From: Acidobacteriota bacterium
GTDB taxonomy: Bacteria > Acidobacteriota > Terriglobia > Acidiferrales > UBA7541
DNA length: 41,484 nucleotides
Assembly (NCBI GenBank): GCA_003223315.1
Contig: QHYR01000033.1
Location: forward strand, 1-41,484
Direction: 5' to 3'
The notes under the pieces were generated by a model. It searched no databases. It saw nothing but the letters and a program-made list of their open reading frames with translations, and had not been told where the DNA came from. Made by a program: the position numbers and the translations under genes. This document shows, one piece after another, positions 17,005 to 23,818 of the stretch (position 1 is the first letter of the stretch; every line of letters begins with the position of its first letter).

Positions 17005-17385
17005 TCAAGGTAGTAAGCCAGTTTCCGTTCCGGGGTTAACGCTACTTTCCACGATTCGAGAAAGCGCCAGCAGGTTCGAGCGAATGCGAAGTTGTTTGCG
17101 AGAAGCGACACTCAGGTTGATCGTGAAATGCACTTGCTTTTCTTCAACGGTGAGTTGAATCATGCCGCCGCGAAGCGCGAATTGGTCCATTTCGCCAACC
17201 GTCAGAGTAGGTCCGCCTTGCAGCGTCTTTAGTATCTGCGCAAGAACCTTGCGCTCCGAAGAACTCACATAGACCAGGTGACAGCCGTGAGCATCGTCAT
17301 CCCGCTGTAATCGGCGAATGACCAAGGGCCTGCCATTCACGTTATTTGCGGCAAATTCATGGAGAGCCGAACCGAATGGATTGAG
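17005..17385 (-). pseudogene. YfiR family (DUF4154) C-terminal remnant
   Basis: The reading frame encodes the C-terminal ~125 residues of a YfiR-like periplasmic protein: NPFGSALHEFAANN, VNGRPLVIRRLQRDDDAHGC, HLVYVSSSERKVL, the hallmark GPTLTVGEMDQFALRGGMIQ, VHFTINLSVASRKQLRI and LLALSRIVES. Intact members are ~170-190 aa and begin with a signal peptide and a domain of ~60 residues (typically EYQVKAAFLYNFAKF-like), all absent here. Upstream sequence switches directly into a TonB receptor in another frame. YfiR proteins inhibit membrane diguanylate cyclases in the YfiBNR type of system. The only possible start (ATG 17406) lies in receptor-derived sequence, so a functional exported product is unlikely. 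Confidence 0.8.
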
Positions 17386-18329
17386 GCGCGCCCGATGATG
17401 TCCCATTCGCCGAGATTGCGGCTGTACTGGATGTCCACATAGCCATGTGAATCGGTGGTCTGCGTACGCGGATCGTTGAATACGGTGCCGAAGGAAGCGG
17501 TGGGGATTTGCTTCGTTCGCGAATTATCAACCACGTGGATATTGAAATCCCGAAAGATGACGTCTGCGAACACGCTGGACGCGCGATCGCCGTCTGCATT
17601 TTCCGCCACACCATAATTCGTCTGGGGCGAATCGAATTCCGGGAAAAAGAGCGAGGGGTTTCCGTGACTGCGATAGACGGTCCCGGAGAGCAGCATTTCC
17701 AGGCCGTTGTCCAGCCGAGTGCCGTAGGTGCCCTGTCCCTTATACGTGCGCAAGCTGCCTGCTGTGGCAGAGACCTCCGTTGCATTCAGGTCGCGGCCTC
17801 TTTTGGTGATGACGTTGATGACGGCAAGGAATGCGCCGGTGCCGTAAACGCTGGAGCTTGCTCCGCGGATGATTTCGATGCGGTCGATCAGGTTAATGTC
17901 CACGGGGAAGGCGGTTCCCACGTACGCGCCGTCGTAGATGTTGTCGTTCACACGATGGCCGTCGAGCAAAAAGAGAATGCGGGCGTTGTAATCTCCCGGT
18001 TTAAGGAAGCCCCGAATGCCGACGTAGGAATAATTCCGGTCGTAGATCACGTTGAAGCCGCGCACGCTCTGCAACACGTCGGCAAGCGTGCGGTATCCGA
18101 ACTCGCGGATTTCGTCGGCCGTGACGATGGTTACGGATGCGGGTACGTCGGTGGACTTTTCGAGGAATTTGGAAGCGCCGGAAACCGTGTCCACCTGGAC
18201 TTTCATCAGGTCTTCAAGAGGCATCTGGCGCAGGTCCGGTTGCTCTGTTTGCGCCAAGGCGGCTCGGGCGCAGAGCAGTAGGCAGACCACAATTACCGTC
18301 TCAAAGAGCTTAAGTTTTAACCTAGTCAT
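17337..18329 (-). pseudogene. TonB-dependent receptor, truncated (plug plus first strands)
   Basis: A 330-codon frame with an intact start: signal peptide (VIVVCLLLCARAALAQ), TonB-box-like region, then a plug domain with VDTVSGASKFLEKSTDVPAS, VTIVTADEIREFGYRTLADV, GVRGF-type GIRGFLKPGDYN, LFLLDGHRVNDNIYDG and DRIEIIRGASSSVYGTGAFL. Barrel strands start (EVSATAGSLRTYKGQG, GLEMLLSGTVY) but stop after ~GEWDIIGRAS; family members run 650-750 aa. The last 15 residues are an out-of-frame reading of YfiR sequence. A deletion joining the receptor to the downstream yfiR gene at about 17382-17390 explains both remnants. The barrel is incomplete, so a working receptor is not expected. Confidence 0.82.
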
Positions 18330-18680
18330 GGAAATAGCAGTTGCGGCGCAGTCGCGCTCGGCGTGGCTGAGGAGTGCACGTCCGCAGCCAGTCAGGAGTC
18401 TTGGGCGAGCCCTAGAGTGTGAGGAATCAATGGGCTAGAAGCGACACAGTGGTGAGCGAATCGACGCGACGCTGTACGAGTGCCAGAATCGGACGCAATG
18501 CTCCAGAAGGGAACAGATTGAGCACGCCATCCTAAAGCGGAGTGCCGCCGCTGATTGGTGGATTATCGCACCTAGAGTGCAATACTTTGACGTGACCTAC
18601 AGCCCGCGAAAAAAGAAGATTTCTTCACCAGTCGAGCATCAGCGCAACTCCCAAGACGCTCGATTCGGCCAGCCATCCGC
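18330..18680. other. Gap of ~350 bases without a recognised gene
   Basis: This stretch is upstream of the truncated TonB receptor and downstream of the CMD-like gene. No credible ORF, hairpin with a T-run, or tRNA was seen. It presumably held the promoter of the receptor; no clear -35/-10 pair stands out. Confidence 0.4.
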
Positions 18681-19382
18681 TCACGGAATCGGCAGCAGCG
18701 GCTTATCGGTCGGGCGCACGTGCTGATCGAACGTGTTCAGCAAAATGGCGGTTGAAGAGTAATCGCCCATCAGGCAAACGATGTTGACGAGTTGCCGGTC
18801 CCCCAAAAGTTTGAGGGCGCGGGCAAACGTCTCCGAGCTCACCTTGTGCTTGCCAACCGACTCTCGGCCCAACTCGATAATCGTCGCTTCCTTTTCCCCG
18901 ATTCCGTTGAGCGGTTTGCGGTATTTCACGGTATCGACTATCTCCGGGCTTACGCCGGCCTTCAGCGCGGCGGGCTCGTGCGCCGTCCACTCATATTCCC
19001 CATCCATTTCGCGCACCGCGGCCAGAATGCTCAACTCCACGACGGCCGGTTCCAGCCCGGCTTTGTGGCGAAGAAAATCGTTTAACCCGCTCGAGAAAAC
19101 TTCGGCGCCGCCACTATACAGTCGTAGCCTCTGAGGTCCGTAGTCGACTCCGGGAGCGCCTGCGTCATAAATCTTTTTCGCCGCCTCATCCAATTTGTCC
19201 CGGTTCACCGCCGGAAGGCGATTGCCAGTTTGGGGATAAATATCCTTTGGGAAGGAAGAAGCGGCTCCTGATGAGCCGTTTCCTGAACCAGCCTGTGGTG
19301 GCATGTTGTTGAGGCCGTAACCCAGGGTCACGCCGGCTCCGATAACGAGCAGCAGGATTAGTAACCTAACAGACGACCTCAT
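18681..19382 (-). CDS. Carboxymuconolactone decarboxylase-like protein, exported
   Basis: A 233-aa protein with an N-terminal hydrophobic segment (LLILLLVIGAGVTLGYGL) that acts as a signal or anchor, a Gly/Ser linker, then a CMD/AhpD-like helical domain: LNDFLRHKAGLEPAVVELSI, AAVREMDGEYEWTAHEPAAL and KAGVSPEIVDTVK. The AhpD Cys-x-x-Cys pair is missing: the position corresponds to GEYEWTAHE, as in the lactone decarboxylase side of the family. Export is unusual for this mostly cytoplasmic family. It lies 93 bases downstream of the LysR gene on the same strand and may be co-transcribed with or controlled by it. The reaction is not known from sequence. Confidence 0.8.
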   Translation of the reverse strand: MRSSVRLLILLLVIGAGVTLGYGLNNMPPQAGSGNGSSGAASSFPKDIYPQTGNRLPAVNRDKLDEAAKKIYDAGAPGVDYGPQRLRLYSGGAEVFSSGLNDFLRHKAGLEPAVVELSILAAVREMDGEYEWTAHEPAALKAGVSPEIVDTVKYRKPLNGIGEKEATIIELGRESVGKHKVSSETFARALKLLGDRQLVNIVCLMGDYSSTAILLNTFDQHVRPTDKPLLPIP

Positions 19383-19475
19383 TGGCGACCTCCGGCTTAA
19401 GAGAGTTGGGAGTTATGGCGGGGCGGTATTCTACTGCCGGCAACGGCTGCCGACAAAGAACTAAATCGTCAGAAC

Positions 19476-20375
19476 CTATGCGGGCGCACCGTTGTTGTGA
19501 TGGACGTTCCGGCCGTGCGCCACTGTTTCGATGAACAACCGCTGCGCCGGACTCAAAGTATAGTTTTTCAGCATAACCCAACCGATTCCAGTTCGCCGCG
19601 AATCTTCGACGGGAATAAATCTGCATGGCCCTCGCTTCACTACGGCCATCTGGGGGACCAGGGAAATTCCAGCGCCGGCGGAAACCATTGCCAGGATATT
19701 GTCAATACTCGAACTCTCAAATACCACGTCCGGGTCGATCTGGGCCGTGCGTAAGGCTTCCCGCACGATCGTTCCGAACCGTAAGCCTTCCCGAAGAAGA
19801 AGAAAAGGGTCGTGGCGGATCTGGGCCAAGCGAATCTGCTTGTGTCCCGCCAGCGCATGGCTTTTCGGCAGAGCAACATAGAGCGACTGCTGCATTACCT
19901 TCTCGGTGCGAAATTCCCGTCCGGCGACGGGTAGATGCACTAATGCCAGGTCCAGCAAGCCCGCGCGCACGGCGGGCAGAAGACGGACCTGAAGATCTTC
20001 GATCATTTGTACTTTGATCGAGGGGTAACTTCGAGTGAACTTGCGAACGATGGGCGAGAGCAGATATGGAGTGAGGGTCGGCGTCGATCCTACGGTTATG
20101 GACCCCGCCTGTTCCTTCGAGGACTTGCGGATCTCCTGCTTGGCCTCATTGAGCTGGCTGAGGATCAACTTGGCGGAACGAAGAAACGTTCGTCCAGATG
20201 TCGTCAGGCGGATAGGGTGCTGCCGCCGGTCAAACAATTTGGTTCCGAGCTCATTTTCAAGCTTCAGCAGTTGCTGTGACAGCGTCGGCTGCGTTACACG
20301 TTCTCTGCGAGCTCCGCGGGTGAAGCTGCCGGTTTCGGCTGCCGCGCAGAAATAGCGCAATTGGTGAATTTCCAT
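19476..20375 (-). CDS. LysR family transcriptional regulator
   Basis: A 299-aa protein, full length for the family. Residues 1-60 are the winged helix-turn-helix: MEIHQLRYFCAAAETGSFTR, then VTQPTLSQQLLKLENELGTK, LFDRRQHPIRLTTSGRTFL. Residues ~90-295 form the effector-binding domain (ITVGSTPTLTPYLLSPIV, LDLALVHLP, SHALAGHKQIRLAQI, ILAMVSAGAGISLVPQMAVV). The helix-turn-helix and effector domain are closest in feel to OxyR/CatR-like members, but no OxyR-type redox Cys pair is visible in the effector domain. It probably controls the CMD-like gene downstream and/or the plus-strand cassette at 21261, upstream of which an ATAG-N7-CTAT dyad occurs. Confidence 0.93.
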   Translation of the reverse strand: MEIHQLRYFCAAAETGSFTRGARRERVTQPTLSQQLLKLENELGTKLFDRRQHPIRLTTSGRTFLRSAKLILSQLNEAKQEIRKSSKEQAGSITVGSTPTLTPYLLSPIVRKFTRSYPSIKVQMIEDLQVRLLPAVRAGLLDLALVHLPVAGREFRTEKVMQQSLYVALPKSHALAGHKQIRLAQIRHDPFLLLREGLRFGTIVREALRTAQIDPDVVFESSSIDNILAMVSAGAGISLVPQMAVVKRGPCRFIPVEDSRRTGIGWVMLKNYTLSPAQRLFIETVAHGRNVHHNNGAPA

Positions 20376-20394
20376 GGTCGCTTGCCTCCCCTTT

Positions 20395-20412
20395 GCTCCG
20401 GAACGCCGGAGC
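20395..20412. promoter_or_regulatory. Perfect inverted repeat upstream of lysR
   Basis: GCTCCGG (20395-20401), AACG, CCGGAGC (20406-20412). It sits 20 bases upstream of the LysR start and could be a 5' UTR hairpin or an autoregulatory site. Confidence 0.3.
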
Positions 20413-20466
20413 CGGCTGAGAGCAGATCTGATGGGCTAATTTTGGCCTTGAAAAGACGGAATGAAA

Positions 20467-20811
20467 CTAAGCGGATTCAGAAGGAGGGGACCGATGGATT
20501 AGAATCGCCGTCCACAGCATCCGCGGGACCGAGGTTTCCCGCCGCTCCTCCAGGAACATCGCAATTTCTGGCTGCAGTGAAACGACGAGCTTGCGGACAG
20601 ATTGCAAAGCATCCGTGTGGAGAGCGACCCAACCATGAGCGACCTTCATCTTGGTCGCGGTCGTCAGATAATGGCCCGGATTCGACTGCGGTAAGTACCA
20701 GTTGACTTTAGCAATCGTGCATAGGCCGGCAACCGCGACAACCAAGAGCAACGCCAAGGCGCAGTTCAAGACGCGCAGGAAACGTCTGGCACGGATTGGA
20801 GTACCCACCAT
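20467..20811 (-). CDS. Small hypothetical membrane-anchored protein
   Basis: A 114-aa frame starting at ATG 20811 (AGGAAA directly upstream; the frame is open to 21045 but the upstream part is composition-poor). One strong membrane helix, VLNCALALLLVVAVAGLCTI (residues ~16-35), follows a basic start (RARRFLR), giving a type II-like or signal-anchored topology. The rest (VNWYLPQSNPGHYLTTATKM, KVAHGWVALHTDALQSVRK, LVVSLQPEIAMFLEERRE) has amphipathic helices. No family is recognised. It lies 91 bases upstream of lysR on the same strand. Confidence 0.45.
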   Translation of the reverse strand: MVGTPIRARRFLRVLNCALALLLVVAVAGLCTIAKVNWYLPQSNPGHYLTTATKMKVAHGWVALHTDALQSVRKLVVSLQPEIAMFLEERRETSVPRMLWTAILIHRSPPSESA

Positions 20812-21085
20812 TTTCCTGATCACAATTGATTGCCACAAAGAAGCATGACCAACCGCCTGCCACTGAAACTCTACGAAACATCCGCACGTCAAAGCAAGCG
20901 GGCCGTAAAAATTACGTTTGCGAAGCGTCAAGACTCCGGCCCCGAATCGCAAGAAGGAGCCCCGCGACGCGGCTAGGCGCCGCGGGGTCATCATGCGGCA
21001 GCCCACACGGTCCAAATCTGTGGGCATATTATTCTGACACATCAACCAGCCGAATTAGAATAATCTATCTTTGAGCCTCTGCCGT

Positions 21086-21100
21086 ATAGGTAATACCTAT
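21086..21100. promoter_or_regulatory. Perfect 15-bp palindrome matching ATAG-N7-CTAT (LysR-type operator)
   Basis: ATAGGTA-A-TACCTAT is a perfect dyad. It matches the OxyR consensus ATAG-n-T-nnn-A-n-CTAT at every fixed base and also fits the general LysR pattern T-N11-A. It is centred ~94 bases upstream of the predicted start of the 21261 transcript. A LysR gene lies 0.7 kb away on the other strand. Confidence 0.55.
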
Positions 21101-21152
21101 GGCCCAAAAGCCAAGCTTCGCCAGATCGACCCGAGACTTAGAAATAATCGCT

Positions 21153-21180
21153 TTGGCATTCAACATTAGGACTGTAAAAT
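21153..21180 (+). promoter_or_regulatory. Candidate promoter of cassette C
   Basis: TTGGCA (21153-21158), 16-base spacer, TAAAAT (21175-21180), each one mismatch from consensus. It is ~80 bases upstream of the ATG at 21261 and downstream of the LysR-type palindrome. Confidence 0.5.
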
Positions 21181-21260
21181 TTGGGTCCGTGCAAGTCAGA
21201 AGCGCAACATCCCGATGCTGAATTCGAGGATGGGATTCTACGCATGGAAAAAGTCCCGCT

Positions 21261-22172
21261 ATGGCTAAACCACCTTTTGCCCCGCGACTCGCACTCGCGG
21301 TGCTGATATTTTCGTCTCTAGCGTGTTCTCAAACCGCGCCGCCACAACTAGGAACTCCGAAAGACCAGAGGACAGCCCTTGCTGCCTCAGTACCGGTCGA
21401 TGTCGATGGTTGGGGAAGGCCAATACCTTCACATGTGGAGAGCCAGAAACCAGCCCCGGCTTCTCGGCACGACATTTCCGGGACTTGGGACCCGGCCAAC
21501 GGGCCCGATGACGGAGGCCAGTTCCTTGGTGCGAAGACCCTGCCGGTAGACGGCAAGCCGGGACATGAACCGCCTTACACTCCGTTGGGCCTGGAAGCTT
21601 ATGAACGCACGAAACCGAGCAATGGAGCCAGAATGGTTCCCCCCGCGGAGACAAATGATCCAGAACTCGTCTGTAATCCTCAGGGATTTCCCCGCGAAAA
21701 TCTTTTTCAACTGAGGACGACCCAGATCCTTCAGACGCCCGTGTCGGTGGTCATTCTGTATGAATTTGACAAGGTCTGGCGGGTCATCTGGACGGACGGT
21801 CGAGAACTCCCCAAAGATCCCGAACCCAGGTGGTACGGCTATTCGGTCGGCAAGTGGGTGGATGATTACACGCTCGTCGTGCAGACCTCAGGAACGGATG
21901 AAAGAACATGGCTGGATCATGCTGGGCGCCCGCACACCGCTGATCTGCGCGTGGAGGAGCGATTCCATCGCGTGGATTATGACCATTTGGAGTGGACGGT
22001 GATAATTGATGACCCCCAAATGTATACAAGGCCCTGGGCGGCCATGAACAAGTTTCCCATGAAGTTGCAGCCACCCGATTTCGATGTTCGGGAGATGATT
22101 TGTTCGCCGTCTGAGCTCACAGAATATAACAAGCTGATTGGCAGTCCCGCGAGCGACAAGGATAATCAATAA
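21261..22172 (+). CDS. Secreted acidobacterial hypothetical protein, large cassette family (303 aa)
   Basis: The signal peptide (LALAVLIFSSLACSQTAPP) contains LACSQ, which could be a lipobox (L-A-C), so it may be a lipoprotein. Family blocks: ASRHDISGTWDPANGPDDGG, PPYTPLGLEAYE, the first conserved Cys in LVCNPQGFP, VIWTDGRELPKDPEPRWYGY, YSVGKWVDDYTLVVQTSG, TWLDHAGRPHTADLRVEERF, RVDYDHLEWTVIIDDPQMYT, and the second Cys in MICSPSELTEYN. Most similar to the 323-aa protein of cassette B (10185-11156). First gene of a plus-strand set with the 310-aa paralogue and DUF6152. Function unknown. Confidence 0.88.
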   Translation: MAKPPFAPRLALAVLIFSSLACSQTAPPQLGTPKDQRTALAASVPVDVDGWGRPIPSHVESQKPAPASRHDISGTWDPANGPDDGGQFLGAKTLPVDGKPGHEPPYTPLGLEAYERTKPSNGARMVPPAETNDPELVCNPQGFPRENLFQLRTTQILQTPVSVVILYEFDKVWRVIWTDGRELPKDPEPRWYGYSVGKWVDDYTLVVQTSGTDERTWLDHAGRPHTADLRVEERFHRVDYDHLEWTVIIDDPQMYTRPWAAMNKFPMKLQPPDFDVREMICSPSELTEYNKLIGSPASDKDNQ

Positions 22173-22279
22173 GTTCGCCCAAACTCTTCCAGAAACTAAT
22201 GCTGCATTGGTGGTATAAAGCGAGCGGCAACGCGAGATCAAATTCAAAGGTGTCTCACCTGCGAAAAGGATTCCCGCAA

Positions 22280-23212
22280 ATGGCAGATCGCTTTGGCGCT
22301 CCAATGATTGTACTTGCAGCAGTGGCGTTCTCACTGGTTGCTGGCGCTCAAAATGCTCCGCGTATTAACTCGGGAGCAACGACGGAGCAGCAGGCGACTC
22401 CCCATCCTGGCCCTGTGCTTCTGGATGGCTGGGGTCGGCCGGTAACGGACGCGTTGAAACCTGGTGAGAAGCCGGGCCCTGCTCCGCGCCACGAGATTTC
22501 CGGGATTTGGGAACCGGCTCGCGGGCCGGGGGACGGAATCCAGGCGAATGGCCCTAGGGACATGCCCTACGACGGAAAACCCGAACACGATCCCCCGTAC
22601 ACTCCTTTGGGGCTAGAGACACTAAAGTCTCACAAGGCGCTGTTCGGGTATGCTGCCGTTCTCGAGTCGCTTAGTAATGATCCGAGAAATAGGTGCGATC
22701 CGCTCGGCTTTCCGCGCGCCGATTTTTATCAAATCCGGCATACGCAGATCATGCAAGACGATCGCAAAGTGGTGATCTTGTACGAATTTGAAAAAAGATG
22801 GCGCGTGATTTGGGCGGACGGGCGTGAACTCCCCAAGGAAATTCCATCGCCTCGGTACTACGGGTATTCGGTGGGCAAGTGGGCGGACGATACGACGCTG
22901 GTGGTGGATACCATAGGGACCGTAGGAAACGAAAAGATCTGGCTCGATGAAACTGGCCGGCCTGCTAGCGACGCCATGCACGTGGAAGAACGCTTTCATC
23001 GCGTGGATCATGACCGCCTGGAGCTGACCGTAACGATTGACGACCCAAAGATGTACACTAAGCCGTGGGTCGCCGTGAACAAATTCCCGATGCGGCTGCA
23101 ATCGCCCGATTACGACGTCGTGGAGATGATGTGCATACCGTCGGAAGAGGAACAGTACTACAAAGATTATGGCGACCAGGCCAGCGGTATAGACAGTAAG
23201 CAAAGCAAATAG
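22280..23212 (+). CDS. Secreted acidobacterial hypothetical protein, large cassette family (310 aa)
   Basis: Start ATG 22280, chosen because a signal peptide follows directly (APMIVLAAVAFSLVAGAQN); the frame is open to 22199. Family blocks: LLDGWGRPVTDALKPGEKPG, APRHEISGIWEPARGPGDG, PPYTPLGLETLK, the first Cys in RCDPLGFPRADFY, VIWADGRELPKEIPSPRYYG, YSVGKWADDTTLVVDTIG, VEERFHRVDHDRLELTVTID, DPKMYTKPWVAVNKFPMRLQ and the second Cys in MMCIPSEEEQYY. It is a tandem duplicate neighbour of the 303-aa gene (107 bases apart) and is followed after 42 bases by DUF6152, so the three genes are likely one operon. Confidence 0.88.
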   Translation: MADRFGAPMIVLAAVAFSLVAGAQNAPRINSGATTEQQATPHPGPVLLDGWGRPVTDALKPGEKPGPAPRHEISGIWEPARGPGDGIQANGPRDMPYDGKPEHDPPYTPLGLETLKSHKALFGYAAVLESLSNDPRNRCDPLGFPRADFYQIRHTQIMQDDRKVVILYEFEKRWRVIWADGRELPKEIPSPRYYGYSVGKWADDTTLVVDTIGTVGNEKIWLDETGRPASDAMHVEERFHRVDHDRLELTVTIDDPKMYTKPWVAVNKFPMRLQSPDYDVVEMMCIPSEEEQYYKDYGDQASGIDSKQSK

Positions 23213-23254
23213 CCGGAACGTTCCTATAATACTGGGCAAATACGGAGGTCAACT

Positions 23255-23656
23255 GTGAGGGGCAAATTCTCAGTGGTTTTCGCGTTAGCCGTGGGTGCCT
23301 TGATTGTTTCCATTCCGCTATTTGCACATCATGGCAACGCCGCATTTGACGTCGGGAAGAAAGTTACCCTGAAGGGGACCGTCACAGAATGGGTTTGGGC
23401 TAATCCCCACTGCTGGCTGAAGTTCGACGTGAAGGACGACAAAGGCAATGTCGCACATTGGGTGGCCGAGACGAACAATCTGGCCGACATGATCGAGCGG
23501 GGCTGGAGCATGCGCAGCTTCAAGCCTGGGGACGAAGTGACTGTCACGGTCGAGCCAGTCAAGAACGGCAATCCGGCCGGGCGTGTCCTTCAAGTCGTGC
23601 TTCCTAATGGCCAGACTCTCGGGATGGCCTACTTGCGCACGGGTCAAGAGCACTAA
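23255..23656 (+). CDS. DUF6152 family exported protein (cassette C)
   Basis: A 133-aa protein starting at GTG 23255, preceded by CGGAGG. The signal peptide VVFALAVGALIVSIPLFA is followed immediately by HHGNAAFD, so His-His is again the predicted mature N-terminus. Family blocks: KVTLKGTVTEWVWANPHCW, FDVKDDKGNVAHWVAE, GWSMRSFKPGDEVTVTV, NGNPAGRVLQVVLPNGQTL. An extra Cys occurs in NPHCW. Here the DUF6152 gene is last in the set, the reverse of cassettes A and B. The TonB receptor gene follows after 162 bases but has its own promoter. Confidence 0.88.
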   Translation: MRGKFSVVFALAVGALIVSIPLFAHHGNAAFDVGKKVTLKGTVTEWVWANPHCWLKFDVKDDKGNVAHWVAETNNLADMIERGWSMRSFKPGDEVTVTVEPVKNGNPAGRVLQVVLPNGQTLGMAYLRTGQEH

Positions 23657-23743
23657 GGCCAGATTGATCTATCCGCGTACGGGCGCGAGCCCCTAAATAG
23701 GGTCATCTCGCAAGCCTCTTCTATCTGCATTTCCAAATCGTCC

Positions 23744-23772
23744 TTGACATGAGAGAGCACGTGGAATATACG
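23744..23772 (+). promoter_or_regulatory. sigma70 promoter of the TonB receptor gene
   Basis: Perfect TTGACA (23744-23749), 17-base spacer, TATACG (23767-23772). The predicted transcript starts ~40 bases before the ATG at 23819. It is overlapped by an inverted repeat. Confidence 0.6.
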
Positions 23773-23778
23773 CTCTCT
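23752..23778. promoter_or_regulatory. Inverted repeat over the TonB receptor promoter (candidate operator)
   Basis: AGAGAGC (23752-23758) and GCTCTCT (23772-23778) are perfect 7-base arms, 13 bases apart, so half-site centres are 20 bases apart, about two helical turns. The dyad covers the spacer and the -10, as expected for a repressor site. Confidence 0.5.
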
Positions 23779-23818
23779 AGCTTTTTCGCTTCCAAATGTG
23801 TGTTGGTGGGGTGATCCG

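Noticed and set aside
17508-18281. Plus-strand 257-codon frame over the truncated TonB receptor
   Set aside because: Antisense shadow of a receptor plug domain with strong family motifs.
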